The position numbers were made by a program, and so were the translations under genes. Shown here in pieces: positions 11,933-30,800 of a DNA stretch of 64,000 nt (positions are counted from its first letter, which is position 1; each line of letters opens with the position of its first letter). Under the pieces are notes generated by a model. It ran no database searches, had not been told where the DNA came from, and saw only the letters and a list, made by a program, of their open reading frames with translations. Origin of the DNA: Karalla daura (Eukaryota > Chordata > Actinopteri > Chaetodontiformes > Leiognathidae); the NCBI GenBank assembly GCA_029224185.1, contig CM055197.1, positions 17,336,642 to 17,400,641 on the forward strand. The letters run 5' to 3'.

Positions 11933-14900
11933 ACCTTCGCCCGCCTTAAACTCAGCTAAGAGCTAAGTGTGACACCTAGTGTCACCGGCTGTAATAGCAG
12001 CTTGAGTGTACCAACAGCCTTCCACGAAGGAAGGCAGACATGACACAGGAATCACTAAACAATGCATAATCGCCGGCGCTTGCGAGAATACATCACAGCA
12101 ATTTCACCCAGGCCTCTTGAATGCAGAGACACACACATTTTAGAGATTAAATTATTCACAAATCAACCTCAATTCCATATATACATGACCCGGTTTCGCG
12201 CTTTTCAACCCCCAAGACACCGCGCGGAGAAATCACTTTGTCGCTTGCGCGGGACGGCAGCTCGCATGTATCACACGTGCCATTTAAAGCCATCAATCCC
12301 GAGGCCAGAGTCAGCAGGGGGTTAAGAAGTTTCCGCACTCCGCGCTCTTGGCAGATGAAGACAGCCCCTCCATATTGAACTCAGATGGCGCCAAGTGTCC
12401 TCAGACTCTCCGGCAGAGGGTGAAAACACCCTATCTGGAGAGATTGTTTTCACAGTATGCCGAAAACTAATTACAAGCAATAAATTAATTTCACGCTACT
12501 GCTTTAGAATTAATTGCATCTTTACAGAAGTGACTGGAAGTGATGGCTCAAGCAGCTCTGATAAGGCTGGACACACAAAGTGGTCCATTGAAATTGTGCG
12601 GCTTATCAGCGCCACAGCTTCGCGTGGGGATGCACTTGATAATGTTTGAAGAAACTGTCTTGACGCTCTCAGTCGCCGTCATTTTAATTGCTGCTAAGGT
12701 ATTTTTTTATTTTCTGCTGCGGCTCCCGTGGTGCATGCGCCCACGCACACACCCACACGCACATACACGCGACATATGTTAAGGCCTTTGGGGAGATGAT
12801 TGCATCACGGAGATGTGTGGGGGAGGGCGGGGGGGTTTAGCCCAAATGAGGCGTCTTATCTCCTCAGATCTGCCTCCGTCGACTCCTCCACTCCCAGGTC
12901 AGCATGGGACTCCAGTGATACATTTCACACGCGGTTAATTGTGAGAGCCAGTAAAATGAAGTGTGTGTCAAGTGCTTTTTGCTGTTCACATGCTATTGAC
13001 TCCTAGGTCTCAACGCTGCGTCATCGCTCTGCCCCGGTTTGTTAGTCAGAGATTCCTGACAGCGCAGCAGAGAGCGTGAACTCTCAGGCCCACGACATGC
13101 TGAACGTCTGGCCTCTGGTCATGCCACGCATGAAACTCTCCTCTGTCTCTTCTCCCAAAGAATCTGCATCCGCTGCAGCTATTTAACTCAGTTTTTTTTG
13201 TTTTTTTTCCATTGGAATTCCGGCGCAATGGGAAAAGGCTTATATCTGCAGAGAATAGTAATTAAAAGGAAAAACTGACTGTTTATTGGTAAAATGGGGC
13301 TAAAAGAGCTGCTGTCTGCACTGCTCGGAGTGCCTTCTTTTGGATATTTGGGTTAACTGCTTATTTTCATTATTCTGAGTTAAGTGACTTTTCAAGATTC
13401 TCGTAATTGGGCCCAATGGGATTTTCGGCAAATTCCTTTGATGTTCACATCTCGTTCACATCCTCCCGTAATTGTGACAGCATTATTGTAATCTGCAGAT
13501 AATGTTGTATTTTTAACAAGGATCCTGTGTTTGATCGTAGGGAGAGAAACCCTTTTTATTCCAAGATCTAACCCCCCCCCCACCCACCCTTTCCCCCCCG
13601 TCTCTGCGCCGTCATCTTTGCTCCTCATCTCCGCAATCACATGACAGATGGTCCTCTCTGGATCCTGTAATTATATTTCCAGCTTCCACATTTGTAATTC
13701 ATCACGCTGATGCACAATCTGCACATCACCATAACAAAAGTTGTCGAATTGTTCAGGAGGGCCGATTCTTTTATATTTCCTATAAATTAATAATCCATAA
13801 TCGGCCTAAGTGTAATGAGATCACCAGCTCAAGGCACATTTCAATTTGGCTTTCAATATGTCTCTTAGACTGGTTCATTTATTTATAGAGGTCTGTGTGC
13901 AACGTAGCTAAGCTTGTTATATACAGAATATCACCATTATGAAGATCTTAACCATTAGAGGTTTAATTTCTTTTCCAGGAAAACGTGTTGCAAGGAGGGA
14001 CACTACTTGAATATTTGTACTTTTGCATGGTCAACACGTGCACACTTTGTCCGAACAGGTGCCACTCGTCTATCATAGATAAGATCAGATGGTCACAGGG
14101 AGCACACAATGGTTTTTACGGTTAAAGTTAACCCACTAGATCAGCAGAACCATGCAGGTAAATATTAGCTCACAATCTGTGGCTGTAACACTGTGTCCTT
14201 CACATTATGTAACCTGGCCGCCACACCCTGTTAATCATTCACCTGTATACAGACAGACCCGAGCACAAGGTACAAGTGTCTGTACTACAATATTATGCTG
14301 TCATTCTGCCAAAGTACAAAGTCAAAACAGCACGAGGAGGCTTCACTTTTTTCTTTTTTTTTTAATTTGACAATGCGTGTAAAAAGAACAACGTATCAGG
14401 ATGCAATCGTAAGCAAAGGTTTCGTTGCATGTTGTGGAACAAAATGTTAGTTCAAATGCTATAAACCCGTTCTATAACACATCTGTAAATTTAGCTTGCA
14501 TTAGATAGAATAAACTCGTATAAAACATCTGAATCAGTAGCACATTTCCAGAGAGGAACATCGCTTAGTGATTATAACTTAAGATACACACGTGGGAATT
14601 GTCTGACTCCCATTCACTAACAGGCACAAAGCCTTTTTTGTGATTATTCTTCCCCTTTTTTTTTCCTCTTTACTCATTGCTATTTTCGAACAGTTGCTGC
14701 GGTGTCGGTGACGCCTCGCTCCCGTTTTCACGCCCTTATGCTGACTTTCACATGTCGCAACAACCTGAATGACACAAAGGGCTGAAGCTACGCCCAGAGC
14801 TGACGGCCCAGAGTTATACTGGGAATGTGCATCGATTATCACTGGTATGATCTAGAAAACCAGTAAAAGGAGGCCGTCAGCAATATTCTCTTAAGCTGTC

Positions 14901-14954
14901 GGCACAAGACGCAGTAAGTGCCTACATGAAAAGGGTTTTATGATTGTCTCACAC

Positions 14955-15509
14955 CATCTCATTATTTTGGTGTTTTATTTTTATGCAAAAAAATATACAT
15001 ATCAAAACTAAAACCTTTAAAAATCACACACACAAATGCACAACTTTCACATGAGTAGCAAAACATTATTAATATTAACCAAAAATACCCAGAGTCATTA
15101 CTAATTGATAAAGCCCTCCAGCCCCCCTTTTTTTTCCACCACATATCAATACACCTGCCATTATGGCCTGCAAAACCAATCGCCTCGCCTCCTTCAAAAG
15201 GAGCCCAAGGACATACCTGACTGGTGGATCAACGTAAAACCAAGGCGCAACACAGACACAGACTATGTACATATGATTACAGCGGCGTAGTTTTCAGTGC
15301 AAAAGACTCTCTTTTTTTTTCTCACAAACTAAAAAAAAAAAGCAGGTTGGGGAAGCACAGACGACGAAGAGCAACGGCGGGGCAGCGTGCACACGCTGCG
15401 GCCACCCCTGCTCATTCATGTCCAGGGGCATGCCTAGCATTCAGATTCCAGTCCACTCAACTTCCTGCACGCCCGTAAAGAAAACACCATTGTTCCAGAG
15501 CTCCACTGT
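14955..15509 (-). other. probable 3'UTR of dsc2-like gene
   Basis: This non-coding stretch follows the dsc stop codon (15510-15512) in transcript direction and ends just past a candidate polyadenylation signal. The end point is inferred. Confidence 0.55.
14974..14979 (-). terminator. candidate polyadenylation signal for dsc2-like gene
   Basis: AATAAA on the minus strand, about 530 bases past the dsc stop codon. No closer copy of the hexamer was noticed. Confidence 0.5.
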
Positions 15510-22759
<7,250 letters not shown>

Positions 22760-23160
22760 TGTTGTTTTCTCTCTCTCCTTTCCTCTGTTCTTTCCTGTAA
22801 AGTGTCTCGAGGTCGATCGAGAGGGAGAGTGCCAGCTGATCGATGGACGTCTGGGTTTTAAAAAAAACGCCGTACAAAGGACTCCTTCCCGCACCTGCGT
22901 CCTCCACGGCACGACGGTGCTGACTAGTGTGCGCCGCTGCCGACACCCAGGCAATAAGGCTGACACACCTTGACGGACGACCCCACCCAGCCGTGAGTGT
23001 TCCGCTGCAGGGTGAGGCACCTAGAGCTCCGGCTGCTGCCCTGTCGACGGATCGACACCCAGCAGAGGCGGATAAAGTTCGCAAAAGAAGGGGAAAAAAA
23101 CGCACGCCGGCTTTTGTTTCCGCCACCAGAGGGAAGCAAACGCCCAAACGGTGCAAGAGC
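22760..23160 (-). promoter_or_regulatory. dsc2-like 5'UTR and probable promoter
   Basis: Purine-rich sequence precedes the dsc ATG on its strand. A TTTTAAAA-like element lies at about 22856-22866 and CpG-rich DNA follows to about 23150. The position directly 5' of a signal-peptide exon makes this the likely promoter. The transcription start is not defined by anything I can see. Confidence 0.45.
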
Positions 23161-26100
23161 TCGGGTCTTTCTTTATCGGCTAGGCTAGGGAGTTTTGCAT
23201 GACACCAAACAAAGCCACACAACATATCATTTTCCAGGCGGGATAGGAGATGGTTGGGTCTGTGTAGCTGGAGAACAGCACCCTAGTAGTTCTGCATGTG
23301 GGATCTGCCTCATGGCCCGATTCATATCTTTACCAGGCACTGATAACGCAGTATTAGACACAGTCTCAGGTTCAGTATCCTCCCGGAGGGACACTTTGAC
23401 GCATAGCTTGCAGGAACGCTTTCATGAGCCACAGTCAACCCATTGTAAATAGCGATGGGAGATGTGCAGTAAACTTTGGTAGTCTGAAGAATGTGGTATT
23501 GTTAATGCGGTTTCCACCATTAGACCGTCTCCTTTGTGACGAAACTTGAATGACTTTTAGCCTTTGGATAAAAACATCTGCTGCATAACTGAACTTAAAT
23601 ATTGATGTACAGTTGTGTGTGTGTTTGTCATACAGGTTTGGATTAGATAAGTGTCCATTTATTCAAAGCGACATCCTGCTGTTGTTTTTTTGTTTGCTTG
23701 TTTTATTTTTTTCTCAAGTGTACTGTATTGTGAGGAAGCCTTTCTCAGGTCTGCACAGGGGACTGACCCCTGCAGGCCCCTCCTCTCCTCCTGCAGCTCC
23801 GCTCAAGCATGAGGAGGAGGAAGAGAGCCGGGCTCCTCCACTCCACCCCGCAGGAATGTAGGCTGAATGGAGTCTGCTGTGGGGGAGGCTCTGTTCCCAA
23901 TGGTTCCCACAGCGAAGCACTTGCTATCTCCATGAACTACTGATAAAAAAAAAAGTGAGAGCCAGCAACACAAGGCCCTTGGCCTTTAAAACACATCCCA
24001 CCAGGACCTGCTGCGGTGGGGGAAGGTGACAGCCTTTTTTAAAGGCACATTAGGAAGTCGGGCTATGTGGGGCTGCAACAGGAAAGGTGAGATAAATGTC
24101 AGGAAGACTGTGAGTCATGTGCATGGACATAATGAGAGGGCTGGAAGCTGGGATTAAATATGAAACAGACCCCGGCAAAATAGCTTCTCTCAGCTCAAAT
24201 GATAGTGAATTATGGTCACAATCAAACTTCAGTGCACTGAGCCAACACTGTAAACACAAACAGACAAATCCATTATGTCTCAACTTAGTTAACTTTGCCT
24301 GACCCTGTCTCCCACACTGTCAACTCACTGCAACACATACAAGTAAAATGAAAGAAAAAACTCAGAGGGTGTTTTAATTTCTGTAATTTTATTTTTAAAA
24401 CATGACGGGTTTGTACAGAGGTGTGGCTTTTGAAAACAGACGCGGATGACTCAGGAAGACTCTTGTATCGTAAGCAAATTGGAATTTAATAGAAAACATA
24501 TTTGCGTCAATAAATGGCTTGACACTTGAGCTAGGTCCCAGAATTGCGCAATGTGTGGTTAAGCAAGCTGTTATGATTGTACCCTCACTTTCACCACATT
24601 ATTAAGTTACAACACTACCTTACGATGAGTCAGCTGAGCAGTTGAGGGATTTGGGTTTATTATGAAAAAGCAGTTCAACTTATGACGATGGTGGTGAAAG
24701 ATTACATGTCAACGTTAAAGTTCTTATCTCGTGCTTCGCTTGCCAAAGAGTTAGTATTATTTCCTAGGTACTGTTGTTAAGAATGGATATATCGTTTCTT
24801 GTATGTCGGTGTCTTTTCACGTCTGTATCAGGTGTGGAGAGTCGGCTGTAACTGTAGAATGGGTATTGTGGAGAGTGTGCTCTGCCTTGCCATGTCCATG
24901 TTCACTTAGCTGAACTTTAAGTTATCTCCAAAAAGTTAAAATAATAATTAAGGCTCACCAATGCAAATCGATAATGTCACAGAGGAATTATTTCCAATGA
25001 AATGAATATTTACTGCAGCAATTTGTGCAGTTAAATTGATAAGTATAGGTATATGAACTTAGTGAAAAGTTCAGTAAGGCAGGTTCAAATTTTCACATGA
25101 ATTTAACCAAGGTGACTTGATTTTTCCTGGCATTTCACATCATGACCCAAATGTAAGTTGTAAAATAAACACCACAGGACTTGTAATAGTTGTTTAGCAC
25201 GTTTTAAAAAGGTGTCTGCGCAAAGTGTTCACATCCGTCAGCTGATGACAGTGACCCCGGGGTAAGAACGCACCTTTTCACCCTTTTTTCATCTGCATTC
25301 GCTGACTTGTAGTTCTGGATAATGTGACTGGTGATGTATGATGTCTAATCTTGTGAAATGTATGGTTCCATCTCCAGGTAATTAGACACCCCTTTTTGAA
25401 AAGGAAACCCTCATGACATGTGCCACATAAGCTCCTTTACAAAGACAGATGCTCTTCATGCTTTTTAAATATATTCTTGTACAGAGGTACATCCAGTTTA
25501 CACCCAGTGACACATGGATGGAGATCCTTTCAATCGGCTTTTACATACTCCCCTTTGACAGCTTTTATATCCAGATGCCTTAATGTATTTAAAGTTTTTG
25601 TTTAATTTTGTGAGTTTATATAGCATACAGTTTTATATCATAGTTTCTTTTATCTTTATTTGAATTTCATTGTTATTGTGTCTTTATACATTATACGTAA
25701 AAGTAATACATTTTAAAGCTTGAAACCTCTACTACAGATAATATCATACTCTGTACACAAGCCTAGCCATTTATTTGTTCTGTAAAAACCCTCTTTAGCC
25801 TGCAGTGTGTTGCATCCCCCAAAAGCGGTTTGGTCAGTCAAAGTGGCCGGACATATGACACCAACTCACGTGACCTGTTTGGCAACAGACTCTGCTCCCT
25901 TGTTTTCAGAATGTGTTGCTGTTTTAACATTTCCGTCGCTGTATAATCTGAGTTACATTCAGAGCCCTGTGATCATGACAGGGACAGCAGGTGGCTTCAA
26001 TCTCACAAGGTGCAAGTGAGCGAAAGTGATAGATTCCTTCCCCGTTCCCCTTCCCCACACCTCATGCAGTTTTCAGGATGCACCATGGAAACTGGCCGAT

Positions 26101-26688
26101 CACCTTTCACACTGGCTGAAAAAGCCAGTTGATGACAAAGCAAACACTGAAATATCAGACAGAAGCATCATAAAACCCGAACAGAAACCCATGGTCTATG
26201 AATCGGATGTAATCTTTCGTGCGTGTACGCACACGCACCTTTGGACGTAAGTAGTAAAAGTGTCACGTCACCTGGCAACACACACACACACACCCACCTG
26301 TATCACTTTGTTTTGTTTTTTTTGCCAATGGCTGTGCACGCACTCTCTCTCCCTCTCTCTCACACACTTACAGCAGATGAATGTTAAGGAATGTCGCAGG
26401 CACAGGCAAAGTTTTACAGAAGCATGAGATAGTTGCTGTGGGATGATTCCAAGACATTAAAAGAGCACTGTGATCAAACTCATAAATTAATACTAGCCCA
26501 GACTTAATCTCATATAGAAAACTCTCAGACTGATTTTGTCTTATCGTTCTTTCTCTCTATCATACTCCACCCCATTGCATTTGTATGACTACTGTGCAAG
26601 ATGTTATCATGTAACATTGCGGTCAACATGCATCACATGTGTGTTTTGTCTTGTAATAAGTATCTTTTGCCTGGGATCTAATCTTTAG
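23161..26688. other. non-coding spacer between dsc and dsg loci
   Basis: No exon was recognised. It holds AT-rich unique sequence, a short (CA)n at about 26278-26293, and no match that I could see to further dsc or dsg exons. Confidence 0.55.
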
Positions 26689-27055
26689 AAGAACCATAAC
26701 CAAACCTAAATTGACTGCAAACGCTACAGACTGGAACAGACATGTGACAAATCACAACATTCCTGTCCTGGAGAAACAGTGGGTAGGTGAAAGACAATTC
26801 ACGTCAATCAACTCATGCGTTCTCCTGTAAAAGCCTTGGATAATGATATGTGACAGTTGTTTTGAAGCAAACATTGATGTATGTTTCTAGTATGAGCAGA
26901 GTGTTGAGGAGAGCACCATCAATATGGAAGTGAAGAAGATCCAAACCAAGGATAAGGATCTGATTCACACTGAAAGCTGACTGGCTGTGTATGGCTATTT
27001 AAGCATCACTGTTATCACTAAAACCAATTAATTATTGTTATCAATCATTATGATT
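26689..27055 (+). pseudogene. desmoglein relic (exons 6-7 of a lost dsg copy)
   Basis: This stretch mirrors 30239-30668 of the intact dsg gene. Relic exon 6 (26689-26782) keeps the acceptor, 'gcagac/gctacagactggaac', 'acaacattcctgtcctggag' and the donor 'tgggtaggtgaaagaca', but is 94 nt against 135 nt in the intact exon, a frame-breaking loss. The 108-nt intron also resembles the 109-nt intact one. Relic exon 7 begins at 26891 after 'tttctag'. It keeps 'gatctgattcacactga' but reaches an in-frame TGA at 26978-26980, and has an internal deletion of about two dozen bases. No other exon of this copy was found nearby, so it looks like the remnant of a tandem duplicate. Confidence 0.87.
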
Positions 27056-27820
27056 GATGATGAGTCATATAGAAGATGCAGACTGATGTATTTCTATTGT
27101 CTTATTGCTCTTCCTCTTCATCTCACAGCAGATTACTCTATTTTTTAAAACTTCAAATACCTGAAAATTAAACAAAAAATGCACCTATCAAAGCAGTGTG
27201 GTTAATTATTCGACGTTTAATAAGTGAAAAAGGGCCCCAGCAGAAATACGATTATTTTTGACTTGCTGATGCAAATGTTCCTATCTGTAAATTCACCGTC
27301 TGCAGTTTTGCACACTTCATATTTTTCATCTGCCTCTCATACATCTGGAACATAGACCCAATGTACTCTGTGTCTCATTCCTACTGCTTTGTAAAAAAAA
27401 AAAAAAAAAAAAAGAAAGTTTGTTCCAACTTGTGGTTGTACCCTGGATCCTCTCCCAGGGATCTATAAAGTTTCTATCCAAAAGTTTCTATCTATCTCCT
27501 GTTCATAGGTTTAGTCACTGTAGCACCAGAATCATATTCAAGGTATTTTTGTGTGGTTTCCACTTTTGGCCGTCTGGTTTCCTCTAAGTCCAGAACAATA
27601 GGTCACATTACAGCAAAGCAGTGGACACTCCTCCGCCTCTTATCAGCAGTGGCTGGTGAGCAATCAAATAGGGAACCGCCTATCGCTGCGCAAGTCCCTA
27701 CCCTTAGAAAAGGGTCAAAGTCTTCCCCACGCCGAAAAGAGAGTAGAGCTGAACTCGAGCGGACGAGCTTTCACGCCGACAGCTTTCTTTTGTTGCTGTT
27801 GCTGTTTGCTTTTCGCCCCG
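27056..27820 (+). promoter_or_regulatory. dsg2-like upstream region and 5'UTR
   Basis: The stretch contains an A-run (27393-27413), a TATA-like 'ctataaag' near 27463, and GC-richer sequence from about 27620 up to the dsg start codon at 27821. The promoter role is inferred from position. Confidence 0.4.
27393..27413. repeat. poly-A run
   Basis: About 21 consecutive A. No retrocopy body was recognised on its 5' side. Confidence 0.9.
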
Positions 27821-30800
27821 ATGTCTTCTCTTCAGACACTGAGCCTTTGCGCTTCCCTGCTGATCCTCTACCTAACGGTAAGTATCCTCCGCCGCTGCGT
27901 TTACGTTCACTTTCCAGCGTGGAATAACGCAGCTTCCGACAGGTGTGGCACCTGGATGCCGCCGATGCCTAAGCCCCCGGACTAAGCAAGAATGGGAAAA
28001 TAGGAAGAAAAAAAGTAAATGCGCAATGTTTGCGGGCGACACGGAGGCTGGACACGAAGCAGCTCTGCCTGTCCGACCGTCCTCCCTCGCACAGAGTTTT
28101 AACTTTCCACTTTCCTACATTCCTGAGTGGGGGGGAAAACTCAAAGAGGCGACTTTTACCATTAGGGGAACAATTTACAGGTGGACTGTTATGTTCTAAG
28201 CTGGGTGGTGATTGTGTTTATCAGCACTTATTGTTGGAGCCTTTTCCAGTGAAAAAGAAAGCAGGCAGGTTATGGTGCCCCCCCTCCTCCATTTATTGAC
28301 AGCAATAAAAAGGTCTACCAGGACACATGCACTTGTATAAGCTTGAGATACGGGGCAAAAAGGCATGATGTGACAATTAAAACCACATGTGCGGATGTCA
28401 GGAAATTCTGTTTACCATATTGGTTTGTATTTACGACACATGGGTAATGAAGAAGTCCCACTCTCGCCCCCAGCCCCACCCTAATCCCCCCTGTGTTTAC
28501 CTGCAGCTTGTTCCTGTGAGTGCCAGTGGAAGCGAGCAGAGGTTGCAGAGGAGGAAGAGAGAGTGGATCATTCCTCCCAGGCAGCTCAAGGAGAACCATG
28601 ACTACACTGGACTCGAGTATATTGCCAGAGTGAGTACCAGTTCTCTTCCAAACAAAGTCAGATACAGTTCAAATGGACCAGTCTTTCATCTGGAAGAGAC
28701 ACTTGTCGCGTAGTAGCATTATTTCTGTCCTGCAGAAATAATTGGTTAATTACTGTTTTTTAACCCCAGGGCACCCGTGTGGCTCTCGGCTTTTATTTTC
28801 AGACAGCGCATGAGATCAGCTCCTCAGACTGTTCCAGACGCTCTCGTGATGATTCATGTCAGATGTGTGGCCCGTGTATGAACCAGCCTTTGTACCTTCT
28901 GAGATAAACAAATATCTTTGTTCTGTGCTTATTGAATGTCAGCATCAAAACTCTATTGTTTTTGGTCATGAGCCACCTTAGATACTTGTTTGGCCAGCTT
29001 GCTGGTAACAGTAACAAACAGCCCCGTGTTCGGTCGTTCCCACTAAAGAAAAGTCAATATTCATTCAACACATGACATGATAGAGATGTTTCATCACACA
29101 CTGGATGCACTCCCTGTCCCTGGTTAGTTTAGGTCATGGTGTATTTCAACAAAAAGAGAATTAGACAAGATGACACAATCAAATCGAGTGATGGTGAATG
29201 GATCATACAGGATTACAGGAATATCAGACCATCATTTCGTAAGATCAGTGCTCAGTCATCGCAGGTTTAGTTTGATGACAGCAAACTTTTTCTTTGATCT
29301 TTTTGCCACCAGTTGGATTCATTTTGCGTTTGTGCGTTTGTCTTTTCAGATTCGCTCCGATAAGGAGAACTACACAGCAATTTCATATTCTCTAAGAGGG
29401 CCTGGTGTGGATGAGGATCCTGTGGGCATATTTAATGTAGACAGTAAGACGGGCTATGTGAAGATCTACTCCATTCTGGATCGAGAGAAGATACCCTTAT
29501 ATGTTGTAAGAGCTATCCCACTCGTCCTCTTTGTAAAATGCAACTCCACGTCCAAGTTGTATGATAAAGAAATGTTAAAGTACTTGTAATTTCTTGTTTT
29601 GTAGCTAAGAGGCGTTGCAAGATATTCCGATGGGACCATTGCTGAAAGTGTTGATGTGGACCTCAGAATTACTGTCCTGGACGAGAATGACTGCACACCA
29701 GAAATTGAAATGCAGCAAGTCGGGTCTGTCTATGAAGCAAGTGCAGAAGGTATTTTAGCACCTCTCCAGTACATACAGGGTGCATACATACTTTGTACAT
29801 TTATTCACAATGTCATTAACACGGGTTGTTTCCAGGTACTGTCGTGATGAGAGTGACAGCTACTGATGCAGACGAAGAGAACACGATCAACTCTCAGATC
29901 TACTTCAGCCTTGAAGAGGAGTCGAGCACGGCTGGCTTGTTTGTCATCAATGCCTATACCGGAGAGGTCAGAGTTCGCAACAGTCGAAACCTAGATAGAG
30001 AGGTGAGTCACCCGACGGACCTGAAAGTCTTCTCTTAAGCACATCTCTTTAAGCTGGAAGGGATTCAAAACATATGTCAGATCATTATCACTTGCTGAAG
30101 CTCACCACATTGCATACATTTCCCAACAAGCTGTCGCTTTTTAAAAAAAAAAAAAAAAAAAAAGGTCATAGAGTATGCAGAGCTTCATACATCGTAAGGA
30201 AAATAATCAGTGTATTGTGTCTGGGGTCTGTTGTTTAGAAACAAGATACATATAAGGTGACCGTAAAAGCTGCAGACTGGAACGGACGGCCAGGAGGAAA
30301 CACAGGAACTGGACAAATTACGATCAAACTTCTGGACATAAATGACAACATTCCCGTCCTGGAGAAAGAGTGGGTAGGTGAAAGACACAGTCAGTCAGCT
30401 CCTCCATTCTCCTGTCAAAGGCTTAGACAGTGATATGTGACAGTTGTTCTGAAGCCAAATAAATACTGATGTGTGTTTCCAGTATGAGGGGAGCGTCATG
30501 GAAAACACCGTCAACGTAGAAGTCATGAGGATCCAAGCCATCGATATGGATCTGATTCACACTGACAACTGGCTGGCTGTCTATAAGATTGTCTCTGGGA
30601 ACGAGGGAGGCTATTTCAGTATCACCACCGACACTAAGACCAACGAGGGAATTATTATGATTCACAAGGTAAAAGGGTTCGCTCTCATTCTCGTGGAGTG
30701 AAATTGCAAATTGATTCATGTGATTAAACTAGCGGTATGATGACCCGTACTGAACCCCCTTTCCCTGTGCATTCTCCCCAAACCCTCAGGCACTGGACTA

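Larger units (their letters stand above)
1..14955. other. gene-poor region downstream of dsc2-like gene
   Basis: No convincing coding exon or RNA gene was recognised here on either strand. Open frames are short, lack family resemblance and do not chain through splice sites. Visible content: a CT microsatellite (1361-1404), a GT microsatellite (8164-8205), a C-run (11919-11932), two repeat relics (1895-2000 and 9652-9850), and several AT-rich, non-repetitive blocks with TAATTA/AATTAA motifs (about 2960-3150, 11020-11200, 12440-12560 and 13660-13960). CpG-rich patches lie near 5290-5640, 6950-7200 and 7950-8060. My inference is an intergenic regulatory desert, or the distal part of a neighbouring gene outside the window. 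Confidence 0.6.
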
